13,300 nt of DNA, taken from positions 1 through 13,300 of the forward strand of contig JANQIJ010000068.1 in assembly GCA_028282185.1 (NCBI GenBank), written 5' to 3'. This stretch comes from Rhodospirillales bacterium. GTDB lineage: Bacteria; Pseudomonadota; Alphaproteobacteria; Rhodospirillales; Casp-alpha2. The notes under the pieces are model-generated. The model worked only from the letters and a program-made list of their open reading frames with translations, ran no database searches and was not told where the DNA came from. Within the stretch, counting starts at the first letter, position 1. The number at the start of each line of letters is the position of its first letter. A program made the translations under genes and the position numbers. Below are positions 1 to 7,126 of the stretch, piece after piece.

Positions 1-2
1 TG

Positions 3-31
3 GGCCCGCCGGGCACGGCACCCGGCGGGCC
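3..31 (-). terminator. GC-rich hairpin downstream of the nucleotidase gene
   Basis: A perfect 11-bp inverted repeat (GGCCCGCCGGG at 3-13, CCCGGCGGGCC at 21-31) with a 7-nt loop lies 35 nt past the nucleotidase stop codon. No T-run follows in the direction of that gene within the window, so it is either a stem that acts without a U-tract or simply a structured spacer before the next gene, which is outside the window. Confidence 0.4.
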
Positions 32-66
32 GGAAGATGGGCCAGGGGGGACGGCCAAGTCAAGGC

Positions 67-801
67 TCAGGCGTCGTGATCCCGCGCCCCGCCGGTCAAT
101 TCCTCCAACCAGGCGATCAAATCGTCGATCACATGGTGGATATGGCCGCCGTCATGCCCGTCCGTGGCCCAGGTCACCTTGCCGGCCTGACCGGGCGGGC
201 GCAGCCAGACCGTCGTCATCCCCAGCGCATGGGCCGGGGCCAGGTTGCGGGCCATGTCCTCGACCATTACCGCGCGGGTCGGCTCGATATCGTGATCGCG
301 AACGAACTTGTCATAGACCCGGGGCGCCGGCTTCGGTTCGTAATCTGAGGCGACGATGTCGAAGACCCCGTCGAAATGATGGCGCACGCCCAGGCGCTCG
401 GTGACACGTTCCGCATGGGGCACGTCGCCGTTGGTGAAGATCACCTTGCGCCCCGGCAAGCGGGCCAGCGCCGCATCCAGGCGCGGCGCCGGATCGACCG
501 GCGTCAGGTCGATGTCATGGGCCGCGTCCAGGAACGCCGCCGGATCGACGTCATGCAGGGTCATCAGGCCGCGCATCGTCGTGCCGTGCTCGCGGAAATA
601 GGTTTTTTGCAGGCCCCGCGCCTGCTCCAGCGGCAAGGCCAGAAGCTTGGAAATGAAACGGGTCATGTTCCAATCGACCTGATCGAACAAACGGCAGCTC
701 GCCGGGTAGAGTGTGTTGTCCAGGTCGAACACCCAGGTCTCGGCGGCGGCCAGATCTTCGAGCGGTGCAGGATCGGTATCGGCTTGCGTTGGGTCGGACA
801 T
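67..801 (-). CDS. Pyrimidine 5'-nucleotidase, HAD superfamily (244 aa)
   Basis: Probably a cytosolic phosphatase that removes phosphate from pyrimidine (UMP/CMP-type) nucleotides, as in the SDT1/pyrimidine 5'-nucleotidase branch of the HAD superfamily. All four HAD motifs are visible: motif I FDLDNTLYP with the nucleophile Asp26 and Asp28, motif II FTNGD, motif III Lys in EPKPAPRVY, and motif IV MVEDMARNLAPAHALGM. A helical cap domain sits between motifs I and II. The start at 801 (MSDPTQ) is chosen because the protein core begins soon after it; an ATG at 810 (MAGMSD) is also possible, and neither has a strong ribosome-binding site. The open frame runs up to 915 but the extra residues look non-coding. 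It is divergent from the kinase gene. As I recall, this family usually sits right after argB in alphaproteobacteria; here it is about 5.4 kb away on the same strand. The family call is firm; the exact substrate is inferred. Confidence 0.85.
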   Translation of the reverse strand: MSDPTQADTDPAPLEDLAAAETWVFDLDNTLYPASCRLFDQVDWNMTRFISKLLALPLEQARGLQKTYFREHGTTMRGLMTLHDVDPAAFLDAAHDIDLTPVDPAPRLDAALARLPGRKVIFTNGDVPHAERVTERLGVRHHFDGVFDIVASDYEPKPAPRVYDKFVRDHDIEPTRAVMVEDMARNLAPAHALGMTTVWLRPPGQAGKVTWATDGHDGGHIHHVIDDLIAWLEELTGGARDHDA

Positions 802-856
802 GCCGGCCATTAGGCCCGCGAGGCGGCCGGGGCGCAAGCCCGGAAGCCAACATGGG

Positions 857-936
857 GATCGCCGGCGATCGATTCGCCAGCACACGAAACTCCATCCCAA
901 TGTGCCCGGCGTCACATTTTGACCCCAGGCGAAATG
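857..936. promoter_or_regulatory. Inverted repeats between two divergent genes
   Basis: The 221-bp gap between the nucleotidase and the kinase holds a perfect 14-bp palindrome, GATCGCCGGCGATC (857-870), and an 8-bp inverted repeat, ACATTTTG (914-921) with CGAAATGT (929-936), one pair being G-T. A -35-like TTGACC (919-924) lies inside the second repeat, but I see no -10 box at a normal distance. These may be operator sites for a dimeric regulator. Short palindromes also arise by chance in GC-rich DNA. Confidence 0.3.
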
Positions 937-1022
937 TCATAGTCAGTAATTGGATGGTATGCAGGGCCGTCGCGTTGCCCGGGACAGCGCGCGATGCGGA
1001 CGACGGCGGACAAGGGGCGGAC

Positions 1023-1994
1023 ATGAATCGCTCGGAGATCTTGATCGGCGCGCTTGTGTTCGTCGGTCTGATGCTGCTGATGATGGAGACCGACGCCTTC
1101 GAAGCGGTCTACGACTTCACGCGCAAGCATGAGTCCTGGGCACTCGACGAGCTTATCCTGGCTGCGCTCAGCCTGCTGATCGGCGGATTGATCGCGCTGG
1201 TGGTCGCCGCCCGGCGCCGAGCCCGGGAACTGGCGCATACGTCGGACATCCGCTCGCTGTTCCTGTCCAATATGAACCACGAACTGCGCACCCCGTTGAA
1301 CGCGATTATGGGATTCAGCGACGTGATGCGCCGCCTTCCGGCAGACAAACTCAACCATGAAAACGTCACCGCCTATTCCGCGCTGATCCATGAAAGCGGC
1401 GAGAGCATGCTGCAACTGGTCGAGAATGTGCTCGATCTGGATGCCTATGGCGAGGGCCATCGCACGATCCGGGCGGAGGAAATCGACGCCGCCGAACTGT
1501 TGGCGGCCTGCGCCCAGGAACTGCGCGGCATCGCCCAAGCGCGGGGGGTCGAGATCATCATCGATGTCGATACGGACCTGCCGCCGTTCGCGGCCGACCT
1601 CAGGCTGGTCAATCGCATGTTGTTGAACCTGCTGGACAACGCGGTGAAGTTCTCGCCGACGCCGGGCGCCGTGCGGCTGCGGGCTTTTGCGCCGCGCGGA
1701 CGCCCGACGCTGCAGGTCATCGACCAGGGACCGGGTATCGACGCGGACCTGTTGCCGGACATCTTCGAGCCGTTCGCCCGCATGCACGAGAGCCACATGG
1801 TGACCCAGGCCAATTCCGGCCTTGGCCTGCCGGTGGTGAATTGCCTGATTATGGCCCACGGCGGCAACGCGACCATTCAATCGACGAAAGGCGTCGGCAC
1901 AACCGTTACCCTGACCTTTCCGGCAATGACACCGCCGCCGCCAACCGACAAAATCGTTTCTCCCGAAATGCGGCCAAGCGAAAACCAGGCCTGA
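1023..1994 (+). CDS. Membrane-anchored sensor histidine kinase, orphan (323 aa)
   Basis: A two-component sensor kinase that autophosphorylates on His and passes the phosphate to an unknown response regulator. The N-terminus has two membrane segments (about residues 5-24 and 43-62) separated by a short loop of roughly 18 residues, so there is no room for a folded periplasmic sensor domain. A basic stretch follows, then a HisKA dimerisation domain with phospho-acceptor His86 (MNHELRTPLN). The HATPase_c domain has an N-box (NLLDNAVKF, Asn206), a G1 box (DQGPGID, from Asp234) and a G2 box (NSGLGLPVV). No HAMP, PAS or receiver domain is seen. The start at 1023 is supported by AAGGGG at 1012-1017, five bases upstream; the open frame extends back to 711 but that part is not kinase-like. 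No response regulator is encoded in the window. The signal could be sensed in the membrane or through a partner protein; that is inference. Confidence 0.9.
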   Translation: MNRSEILIGALVFVGLMLLMMETDAFEAVYDFTRKHESWALDELILAALSLLIGGLIALVVAARRRARELAHTSDIRSLFLSNMNHELRTPLNAIMGFSDVMRRLPADKLNHENVTAYSALIHESGESMLQLVENVLDLDAYGEGHRTIRAEEIDAAELLAACAQELRGIAQARGVEIIIDVDTDLPPFAADLRLVNRMLLNLLDNAVKFSPTPGAVRLRAFAPRGRPTLQVIDQGPGIDADLLPDIFEPFARMHESHMVTQANSGLGLPVVNCLIMAHGGNATIQSTKGVGTTVTLTFPAMTPPPPTDKIVSPEMRPSENQA

Positions 1995-2050
1995 GACAGC
2001 CGGCCGTCTCGCGGGGCCGCAGTCAACCGGCCGCGCCGCGCGACGGACGC

Positions 2051-2078
2051 TTGGCTAATCCGCACCCATGGGTAAACT
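2051..2078 (+). promoter_or_regulatory. Possible sigma-70 promoter of the DUF2336 gene
   Basis: TTGGCT (2051-2056) and TAAACT (2073-2078) are 16 bases apart, each matching four of six consensus positions. This would give a leader of about 38 nt. A near-palindrome, CGCGATCATCGCG (2088-2100), lies just past the expected start of transcription, before the ribosome-binding site. Called by eye only. Confidence 0.35.
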
Positions 2079-2122
2079 GTCCGCGCCCGCGATCATCGCG
2101 AGACCAGCAAAGGACGGCATTG

Positions 2123-3418
2123 GTGGCAAAAGACTACGGCAAGGAAGCGGAACTGGCACAGAGTGGCAGCCTGGCCGAACGCATGGCCCTGGCCGCCGAT
2201 CCGGGAACGCAGCCGGAAATCCTGTATTTTCTGACCGATGATCCGGCGCCGGAAGTCCGCCGCGAACTGGCCCTCAATCGGACCACGCCGACCCAGGCGG
2301 ACGACCGATTGGCCAAGGATTCGGATCAAGAGGTGCGCTGCGGCCTGGCCAAGAAGATTTCTCAGATTCTGCCGGACATCACTGCGAAGCAGAAGGTCAA
2401 GGTCCGCCAATGGGCGACGGACACCTTGGAGGACATGTCCCGCGATCAGGCCAGCCGGGTGCGCCACGTGCTGGCCGAGACCTTGAAGGAGATGACCGAC
2501 GCGCCGCCCGCGGTAATCCGCCAACTGGCTCGTGACACGGAGGCCATGGTCGCCAACCCGGTGATCGAGTTTTCCCCCGTGTTGACCGACAAGGACCTGG
2601 TGACGGTGATCGCCGAGGGCGCCAACACGGCACGGCTCAAATCCATCGCCCGGCGCAAAAGCGTGTCGGAGACCGTGTCCGACGCCATCGTCGCGACCGG
2701 AGACACCGAAGCCACGGCGGAGTTGCTGAAGAACCCGGGGGCGCGGATTTCCGAAGGGACCTTGGACAAGATCGTCGACGGCGCGGAAGCGACGCCGGAA
2801 CTGCACGAACCGCTGGTCGCCCGCCCGGGTCTGTCCGACAGGGCGGCGAAACGGCTGGCGGAATATGTCGCCGATAGCCTGGTCGATACCCTGTTGGCGC
2901 GCAAGGATCTGCCGCCGGAACTGGCCGAACAGGTCCGCGAAGTGGTCAAGCAGCGGCTTGCGTCCGGCGACGGTCCGCCGCCGGACACGGCGCCCGAGAC
3001 GAATGACGGCGGAGGGGATTGGTTCGCCGCCGGCGCCGACGAAGACGAGCCCGAACGCCTGACCCGGGACGAGGCCCTAGAACTCGCCCGCGACATGAAC
3101 AAGAAGGGGCAGTTGACGGAAGGCGTGGTCTACGACGCGATCAGCCGCAAGGACCGCAACATGGCGATGGCCTCGCTCGCCGTGCTCGCCGACATCAAGA
3201 TGCCGTCGGTGGTCAAGGCGTTCGCGACCAATTCGGCCAAGGGCATTGTCTCATTGGTCTGGGAAGCGGGGTGCAGCCCCAAGCTGGCCGTCGAACTGCA
3301 GCAGAAACTGGGCAACGTGTCGCCGGTCGAGATCATTCGCCCGTCGTCCAACGCGGCCTACGGCCTTTCCGACGATGAAATGGTCTGGCAATTGGATTTT
3401 TTGCGCGGTCTGGCGTGA
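2123..3418 (+). CDS. DUF2336 domain protein, HEAT-like repeats, GTG start (431 aa)
   Basis: A cytosolic protein of the DUF2336 family, whose function is unknown to me. Residues about 8-275 are alpha-helical HEAT-like units; recurring phrases such as PAPEVRRELALN, LKSIARRKSVSETVSDAI and LLKNPGARISEGTL are typical. An acidic, Pro/Gly-rich linker (about 279-312) joins this to a C-terminal helical domain (about 313-431, from RDEALELARDMNKKGQL). There are no membrane segments and no catalytic motif I recognise. The start is GTG at 2123, eight bases after AAAGGA (2109-2114); TTG at 2120 is the alternative. The longer open frame back to 1841 overlaps the kinase gene and is unlikely. An ATG at 2068 is in a different frame. 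The gene follows the kinase by 128 bp in the same direction. HEAT-like repeats usually bind proteins, so a scaffold or signalling-adaptor role is plausible but unproven. Confidence 0.85.
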   Translation: MAKDYGKEAELAQSGSLAERMALAADPGTQPEILYFLTDDPAPEVRRELALNRTTPTQADDRLAKDSDQEVRCGLAKKISQILPDITAKQKVKVRQWATDTLEDMSRDQASRVRHVLAETLKEMTDAPPAVIRQLARDTEAMVANPVIEFSPVLTDKDLVTVIAEGANTARLKSIARRKSVSETVSDAIVATGDTEATAELLKNPGARISEGTLDKIVDGAEATPELHEPLVARPGLSDRAAKRLAEYVADSLVDTLLARKDLPPELAEQVREVVKQRLASGDGPPPDTAPETNDGGGDWFAAGADEDEPERLTRDEALELARDMNKKGQLTEGVVYDAISRKDRNMAMASLAVLADIKMPSVVKAFATNSAKGIVSLVWEAGCSPKLAVELQQKLGNVSPVEIIRPSSNAAYGLSDDEMVWQLDFLRGLA

Positions 3419-3442
3419 CGGCTTGGCGACCGCCGCCGGCGC

Positions 3443-3468
3443 ACGGGCAACGGCAGGGTATTGCCCGT
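3443..3468 (+). terminator. Hairpin terminator after the DUF2336 gene
   Basis: A perfect 8-bp stem, ACGGGCAA (3443-3450) with TTGCCCGT (3461-3468), and a 10-nt loop, followed by TT at 3469-3470. It starts 24 nt after the DUF2336 stop. The T-run is short, so it may be a weak intrinsic terminator. Confidence 0.5.
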
Positions 3469-3497
3469 TTGCGAAAGCCAACGCACAGGCCGATAAT
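3469..3497 (+). promoter_or_regulatory. Likely sigma-70 promoter of the amidase gene
   Basis: TTGCGA (3469-3474, four of six matches) and GATAAT (3492-3497, five of six) are separated by exactly 17 bases. The -35 box begins right where the upstream terminator hairpin ends. The predicted leader is about 57 nt. Confidence 0.5.
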
Positions 3498-3560
3498 GCG
3501 CCACCCGCAATCAAGCGGCCGACCGCGAAAACAAACCAAAAAGTTGAAGGAATTCGATCC

Positions 3561-4970
3561 ATGGACGCCCCCGCCCCGCCCAGTTACGACCCGCGAACCT
3601 TTCAAGGCCTGACCTTCCATGACCGGACGGCGGCCTTCGCCGACGGCACGGACAGCCCGCGCGCCTATCTGGAACGCTGCCTTGAGGCAATCGCCGCCCG
3701 CGAACCCGTGGTTCGCGCCTTCGCCGCCTTGAACGAAGAGAGCGCCCGCGCCGCCGCCGACGCATCGACGGAACGGTGGCAGGCAGGCAAACCGATGTCG
3801 TCCATCGACGGCATGCCCGTGGCGATCAAGGATCTTTTGGAAACCAACGACATGCCGACGCAAATGGGCTGCGATGCCTTTGCCGGCAATTTCCCGAAAC
3901 GCGACAATGCCTGCGCCCGGGCGCTCCGCCAGGCCGGCGCCGTGGTCTTCGGCAAGACGGTGACCGCGGAACTGGGCGGCACGCATCCGGGGCCGACGAC
4001 CAATCCGTTCGACACCGCGCGCACGCCCGGGGGCTCGTCCTCGGGCTCGGCCGCCGCGGTCGCCGCCGGCATGGTCCCGGCCGCCATCGGCACCCAGGTC
4101 GGCGGTTCGATCATTCGGCCGGCGGGGTTCTGCGGCAACGTCGCGCTGAAGCCCAGCCAGGGCGCGATCCATCGCGGCGAACGCATGGCCACCAGCATGA
4201 GCACCCACGGCCCGCATGCCAACTCTATCGAAGACATGTGGCGGGTCGCCATCGAAATCGCCAAGCGGACCGGCGGCGATCCGGGCCATGCGGCGCTCAA
4301 GGGGCCGGACGGGGCACCGCCGGCGACCCAGCCCGAGCGCCTGATCGCCTTGCAGACCGCCGGCTGGCAGATCACCGACGGGGCGACCAAGGCGGCGTTC
4401 GCGGAACTGCGGGAAAAGCTGACCGCCGCAGGCGTCGAGATCATCGATCGCGAGACCGAGGACGGGGTTGAGGCCCTGGAACAGTCCATCACCGACGCCG
4501 CGCGCATCGCCACGGACATCACCGCCTGGGAAAACCGCTGGGCCCAGCGCAACATGCTGGACGAACACCCGGGCGGCCTGAGCGCCCGCGCGGTCGCCGG
4601 CCTGGAGCGGGCCGAGGCCATGTCCCCCGGCGACTACCAAGGCCTGTTGGCCGACCGCCAGGTCGCCCGCGAGCATCATTTCGCCCTGGTCGGCCTCGCC
4701 GAGGCGACGATCACCCTGGCCTGCCCCGGGCCGGCGCCGGTTTGGGCCGGAGACCAGCCGGGCGAGCCGCTGGCCAAGCGGCCGACGGGGGACGCTGCGT
4801 TCAATTATCCGTCGTCGCTGCTGGGCGCGCCGGTGGTCACCGTCCCGATGATCGCCGTCGGCGGCCTGCCCGTGGGTCTGCAGGTCATGGGCCAACGCGG
4901 CGAAGACGCCAGGGTTACCGCCATCGCCCGGTGGATAAAGGAAACGATCGAACCCGCGATCACCGGATGA
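3561..4970 (+). CDS. Amidase-signature family hydrolase (469 aa)
   Basis: A cytosolic serine amidase of the amidase-signature (AS) family, which hydrolyses C-N bonds in amides. The Ser-cisSer-Lys triad is complete: Lys90 (VAIKDLLE), Ser159 (first Ser of GGSSSGSAAA) and Ser183 (VGGSIIRPA); the 24-residue spacing between the two serines equals that in FAAH. The motif usually reading GTDxGGS reads GTQVGGS here, with Gln179 for Asp. Length is normal for a free-standing amidase. No signal peptide is seen. The start at 3561 (MDAPAPPS) has GAAGGA about nine bases upstream; the open frame extends back into the DUF2336 gene but that part is shadow. It is unlikely to be GatA, because no gatB or gatC is nearby and the GTQxGGS form belongs to generic amidases. 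The substrate cannot be read from sequence. The gene probably has its own promoter and is not clearly in an operon with its neighbours. Confidence 0.85.
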   Translation: MDAPAPPSYDPRTFQGLTFHDRTAAFADGTDSPRAYLERCLEAIAAREPVVRAFAALNEESARAAADASTERWQAGKPMSSIDGMPVAIKDLLETNDMPTQMGCDAFAGNFPKRDNACARALRQAGAVVFGKTVTAELGGTHPGPTTNPFDTARTPGGSSSGSAAAVAAGMVPAAIGTQVGGSIIRPAGFCGNVALKPSQGAIHRGERMATSMSTHGPHANSIEDMWRVAIEIAKRTGGDPGHAALKGPDGAPPATQPERLIALQTAGWQITDGATKAAFAELREKLTAAGVEIIDRETEDGVEALEQSITDAARIATDITAWENRWAQRNMLDEHPGGLSARAVAGLERAEAMSPGDYQGLLADRQVAREHHFALVGLAEATITLACPGPAPVWAGDQPGEPLAKRPTGDAAFNYPSSLLGAPVVTVPMIAVGGLPVGLQVMGQRGEDARVTAIARWIKETIEPAITG

Positions 4971-5150
4971 ACCCGGATGGGCCGGGGCGCCCACGGCGGC
5001 TGCCGACGGCGGCGCAACGACACCGCGTTGTCACAATTATCTGCATAGTCCTTTAGGGATCGTCGGCGGACCGTCTAAGATTGCCGGCGAACGGCGGGGC
5101 CACGCCCGGCCGCTGGACGAAACCATCGGATGGAACGGGACGCTTGAACC

Positions 5151-6068
5151 ATGAACACGCCTGATGCCGACGGCGACCGAAGTTGGGTCGAGGCCGAACT
5201 CCAGGACAGCTTTGACGAAGAACTGGAGATGGAAATCGACGACGAACGCGTCGCCAAGGAACTGCGCAGCATTTCCGAACTGCGCCACAAATCCTCGCTC
5301 AGCCGCCGAACCTACTTCCACGAACTGCTGCGCCTGCAGGCTGAACTGGTCAAACTGCAGGACTGGGTCGTCAACACCGGCTACAAACTGGTCGTGATCT
5401 TCGAAGGCCGGGACGCGGCCGGCAAGGGCGGTTCGATCAAGCGGATCACCCAGCGCCTCAACCCACGGGTCTGCCGGGTCGTCGCCCTGTCGGCGCCGAC
5501 CGACCGGGAAAAGACCCAATGGTACTTCCAGCGCTACGTGCCGCACCTGCCGGCCGCCGGCGAGATCGTCCTGTTCGACCGGTCCTGGTACAACCGGGCC
5601 GGGGTCGAACGGGTCATGGGCTTCGCCTCGGAGGACCAGGTCGAGGATTTCTTCAACGACGTGCCGGACTTCGAACGCATGTTGGCCCGATCCGGCATCA
5701 AACTGATCAAGTATTGGTTTTCGATCACCGACCAGGAACAGCAACTGCGCTTCCTGATGCGCGTCCACGACCCGCTCAAACAATGGAAGCTCAGCCCCAT
5801 GGACCTGGAATCCCGCATCCGCTGGGAAGAATATACCCGGGTCAAGGAAGACATGCTGAACCGCACCAACATCCCGGAAGCGCCCTGGTACATCGTCGAA
5901 GGCAACGACAAGAAGGCGGCGCGCCTGAACGTCATCAGCCACCTGTTGGACCAGGTGCCCTACGAAGAAATCGAGAACGAATTGGTGGTCCTGCCGGACC
6001 GGGTGTTCAATCCGGACTATGAGCGCACGGTCCTGCCGGAAGACCTTTACGTGCCGAAGAAGTATTAG
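5151..6068 (+). CDS. ppk2: Polyphosphate kinase 2 family protein (305 aa)
   Basis: A cytosolic P-loop kinase of the PPK2 family that moves phosphate between polyphosphate and nucleoside di- or triphosphates, linking phosphate storage to nucleotide energy. It has a single PPK2 domain: Walker A FEGRDAAGKGG (84-94, Lys92, Asp88), Walker B with the following motif LFDRSWYNRAGVERVMGF (from 141, Asp143), and the lid/base region KYWFSITDQEQQLRF. Length and the one-domain layout fit class I PPK2. The N-terminal 30 or so residues are acidic (DSFDEELEMEIDDE), a feature often seen in this class. The start at 5151 has only a weak ribosome-binding site, ACGGGA at 5135-5140. It is convergent with argB across 113 bp. 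The class call, and preference for ADP or GDP, are inferred from overall resemblance. A Pho-box-like TTGTCAC is noted upstream. Confidence 0.92.
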   Translation: MNTPDADGDRSWVEAELQDSFDEELEMEIDDERVAKELRSISELRHKSSLSRRTYFHELLRLQAELVKLQDWVVNTGYKLVVIFEGRDAAGKGGSIKRITQRLNPRVCRVVALSAPTDREKTQWYFQRYVPHLPAAGEIVLFDRSWYNRAGVERVMGFASEDQVEDFFNDVPDFERMLARSGIKLIKYWFSITDQEQQLRFLMRVHDPLKQWKLSPMDLESRIRWEEYTRVKEDMLNRTNIPEAPWYIVEGNDKKAARLNVISHLLDQVPYEEIENELVVLPDRVFNPDYERTVLPEDLYVPKKY

Positions 6069-6124
6069 AAGCCCCCTTCAGGGCGCAGTCGCTTCCGCTT
6101 TGCGGGCGTTCGCCGGACGACCGA

Positions 6125-6165
6125 CCGTTCCGCGACCCGCGCGGCGGCACCGCGCCACCGAACGG
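6125..6165. terminator. Nested inverted repeat between convergent ppk2 and argB
   Basis: Outer arms CCGTTC (6125-6130) and GAACGG (6160-6165) enclose inner arms GCGCGG (6139-6144) and CCGCGC (6150-6155) with a 5-nt loop. The position between two convergent stop codons suits a two-way terminator. There is no T-run on either side, and the inner and outer stems are split by an unequal internal loop, so support is modest. Confidence 0.3.
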
Positions 6166-6181
6166 GCTGGCCGCAGCGGGG

Positions 6182-7117
6182 CTAGAGGTCCGGCAGGATG
6201 ATCGTCCCGGCGCCGTGCTCGGTGAACAGTTCCAAGAGCACCGCATGCGGCACCCGGCCGTCGCAGATCACCGCCCCGGCGACGCCGCCCATAACCGCGT
6301 CGATGCAGGTTTCGACCTTGGGGATCATGCCGCCGGAAATGGTCCCGTCGCCGATCGCCCGGCGGGCCTCGGCAACGCGCAGTTCCTCGATCAGATTGCC
6401 ATCCGCGTCCAACACGCCGGTCACGTCGGTCAGCATGATCAGGCGCTTGGCCTGGGTCGCGCCGGCGATGGCACCGGCCACGGTATCGGCATTGATGTTG
6501 AAAGTCTCGCCGTTGGGTCCGGCGCCGATCGGCGCGATCACCGGCGTGATGTCCGATTCTTCAAAGGCTTCCAGGACGTGGGGGTTGATCTCGTCCGGCT
6601 CACCGACCAGGCCGAGGTCGAGGATCCGCTCGATGTTGCTTTCCGGGTCTTTCTTGGTGCGGCGCAGTTTCTCCGCCCGGATCAGGTTACCGTCCTTGCC
6701 CGACAGGCCCACGGCCAAGCCGCCGGCGCTGTTGATCCCGGCGACGATGTTCTTGTTGATCGCGCCGGAGAGGACCATCTCGACGACATTGACGGTTTCC
6801 TCGTCGGTCACCCGCAAGCCGTCAATGAAGGTGCTTTCGATTTTCAGGCGTTCCAACATAGCGCCGATCTGCGGTCCGCCGCCGTGGACCACCACCGGAT
6901 TGCCGCCGACCTGGCGCAACAGGACGATGTCGCGGGCGAACAGCTTCGCCATCTCCGCATCACCCATGGCATGGCCGCCGTATTTGATGACCACCGTCTC
7001 GCCGGCATAGCGGCGCATGAAGGGCAGGGCCTCGGACAACACCGCCGCCTGGCTCAACCAATCGGCCGGACCCACCGGGGCGTCCACGTCCCGCGTTTCG
7101 TTGTCGTCTTTCGCCAT
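6182..7117 (-). CDS. argB: Acetylglutamate kinase (311 aa)
   Basis: Catalyses ATP-dependent phosphorylation of N-acetylglutamate, the second step of arginine synthesis, in the cytosol. Amino-acid-kinase fold motifs are present: IKYGGHAM with Lys45, VVHGGGPQIG (glycines 79-81) and NINADTVAGAIAG for substrate and nucleotide binding. An N-terminal helix (about 20-40, LSQAAVLSEALPFMRRYAGE) precedes the first strand, and the C-terminus ends in LLELFTEHGAGTIIL. In the family these two features mark the hexameric, arginine-inhibited form, so feedback inhibition by arginine is expected (inference from family knowledge). The start at 7117 leaves nine bases after the engB stop, and the gene is the last of the rpmH operon in this window. 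Confidence 0.96.
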   Translation of the reverse strand: MAKDDNETRDVDAPVGPADWLSQAAVLSEALPFMRRYAGETVVIKYGGHAMGDAEMAKLFARDIVLLRQVGGNPVVVHGGGPQIGAMLERLKIESTFIDGLRVTDEETVNVVEMVLSGAINKNIVAGINSAGGLAVGLSGKDGNLIRAEKLRRTKKDPESNIERILDLGLVGEPDEINPHVLEAFEESDITPVIAPIGAGPNGETFNINADTVAGAIAGATQAKRLIMLTDVTGVLDADGNLIEELRVAEARRAIGDGTISGGMIPKVETCIDAVMGGVAGAVICDGRVPHAVLLELFTEHGAGTIILPDL

Positions 7118-7126
7118 GGCGGGACC

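Noticed and set aside
3561..4970. Amidase as GatA of the Glu-tRNA amidotransferase
   Set aside because: No gatB or gatC nearby and the GTQxGGS motif belongs to generic amidases.
3333..4994. Minus-strand open frame of 553 codons under the amidase
   Set aside because: It is a shadow of the amidase gene, whose catalytic motifs are all intact on the other strand.
4967..5056. A 29-codon frame starting inside the amidase stop (ATGA overlap)
   Set aside because: It is short, Arg/Pro-rich with no family resemblance, and the overlap is the only support.
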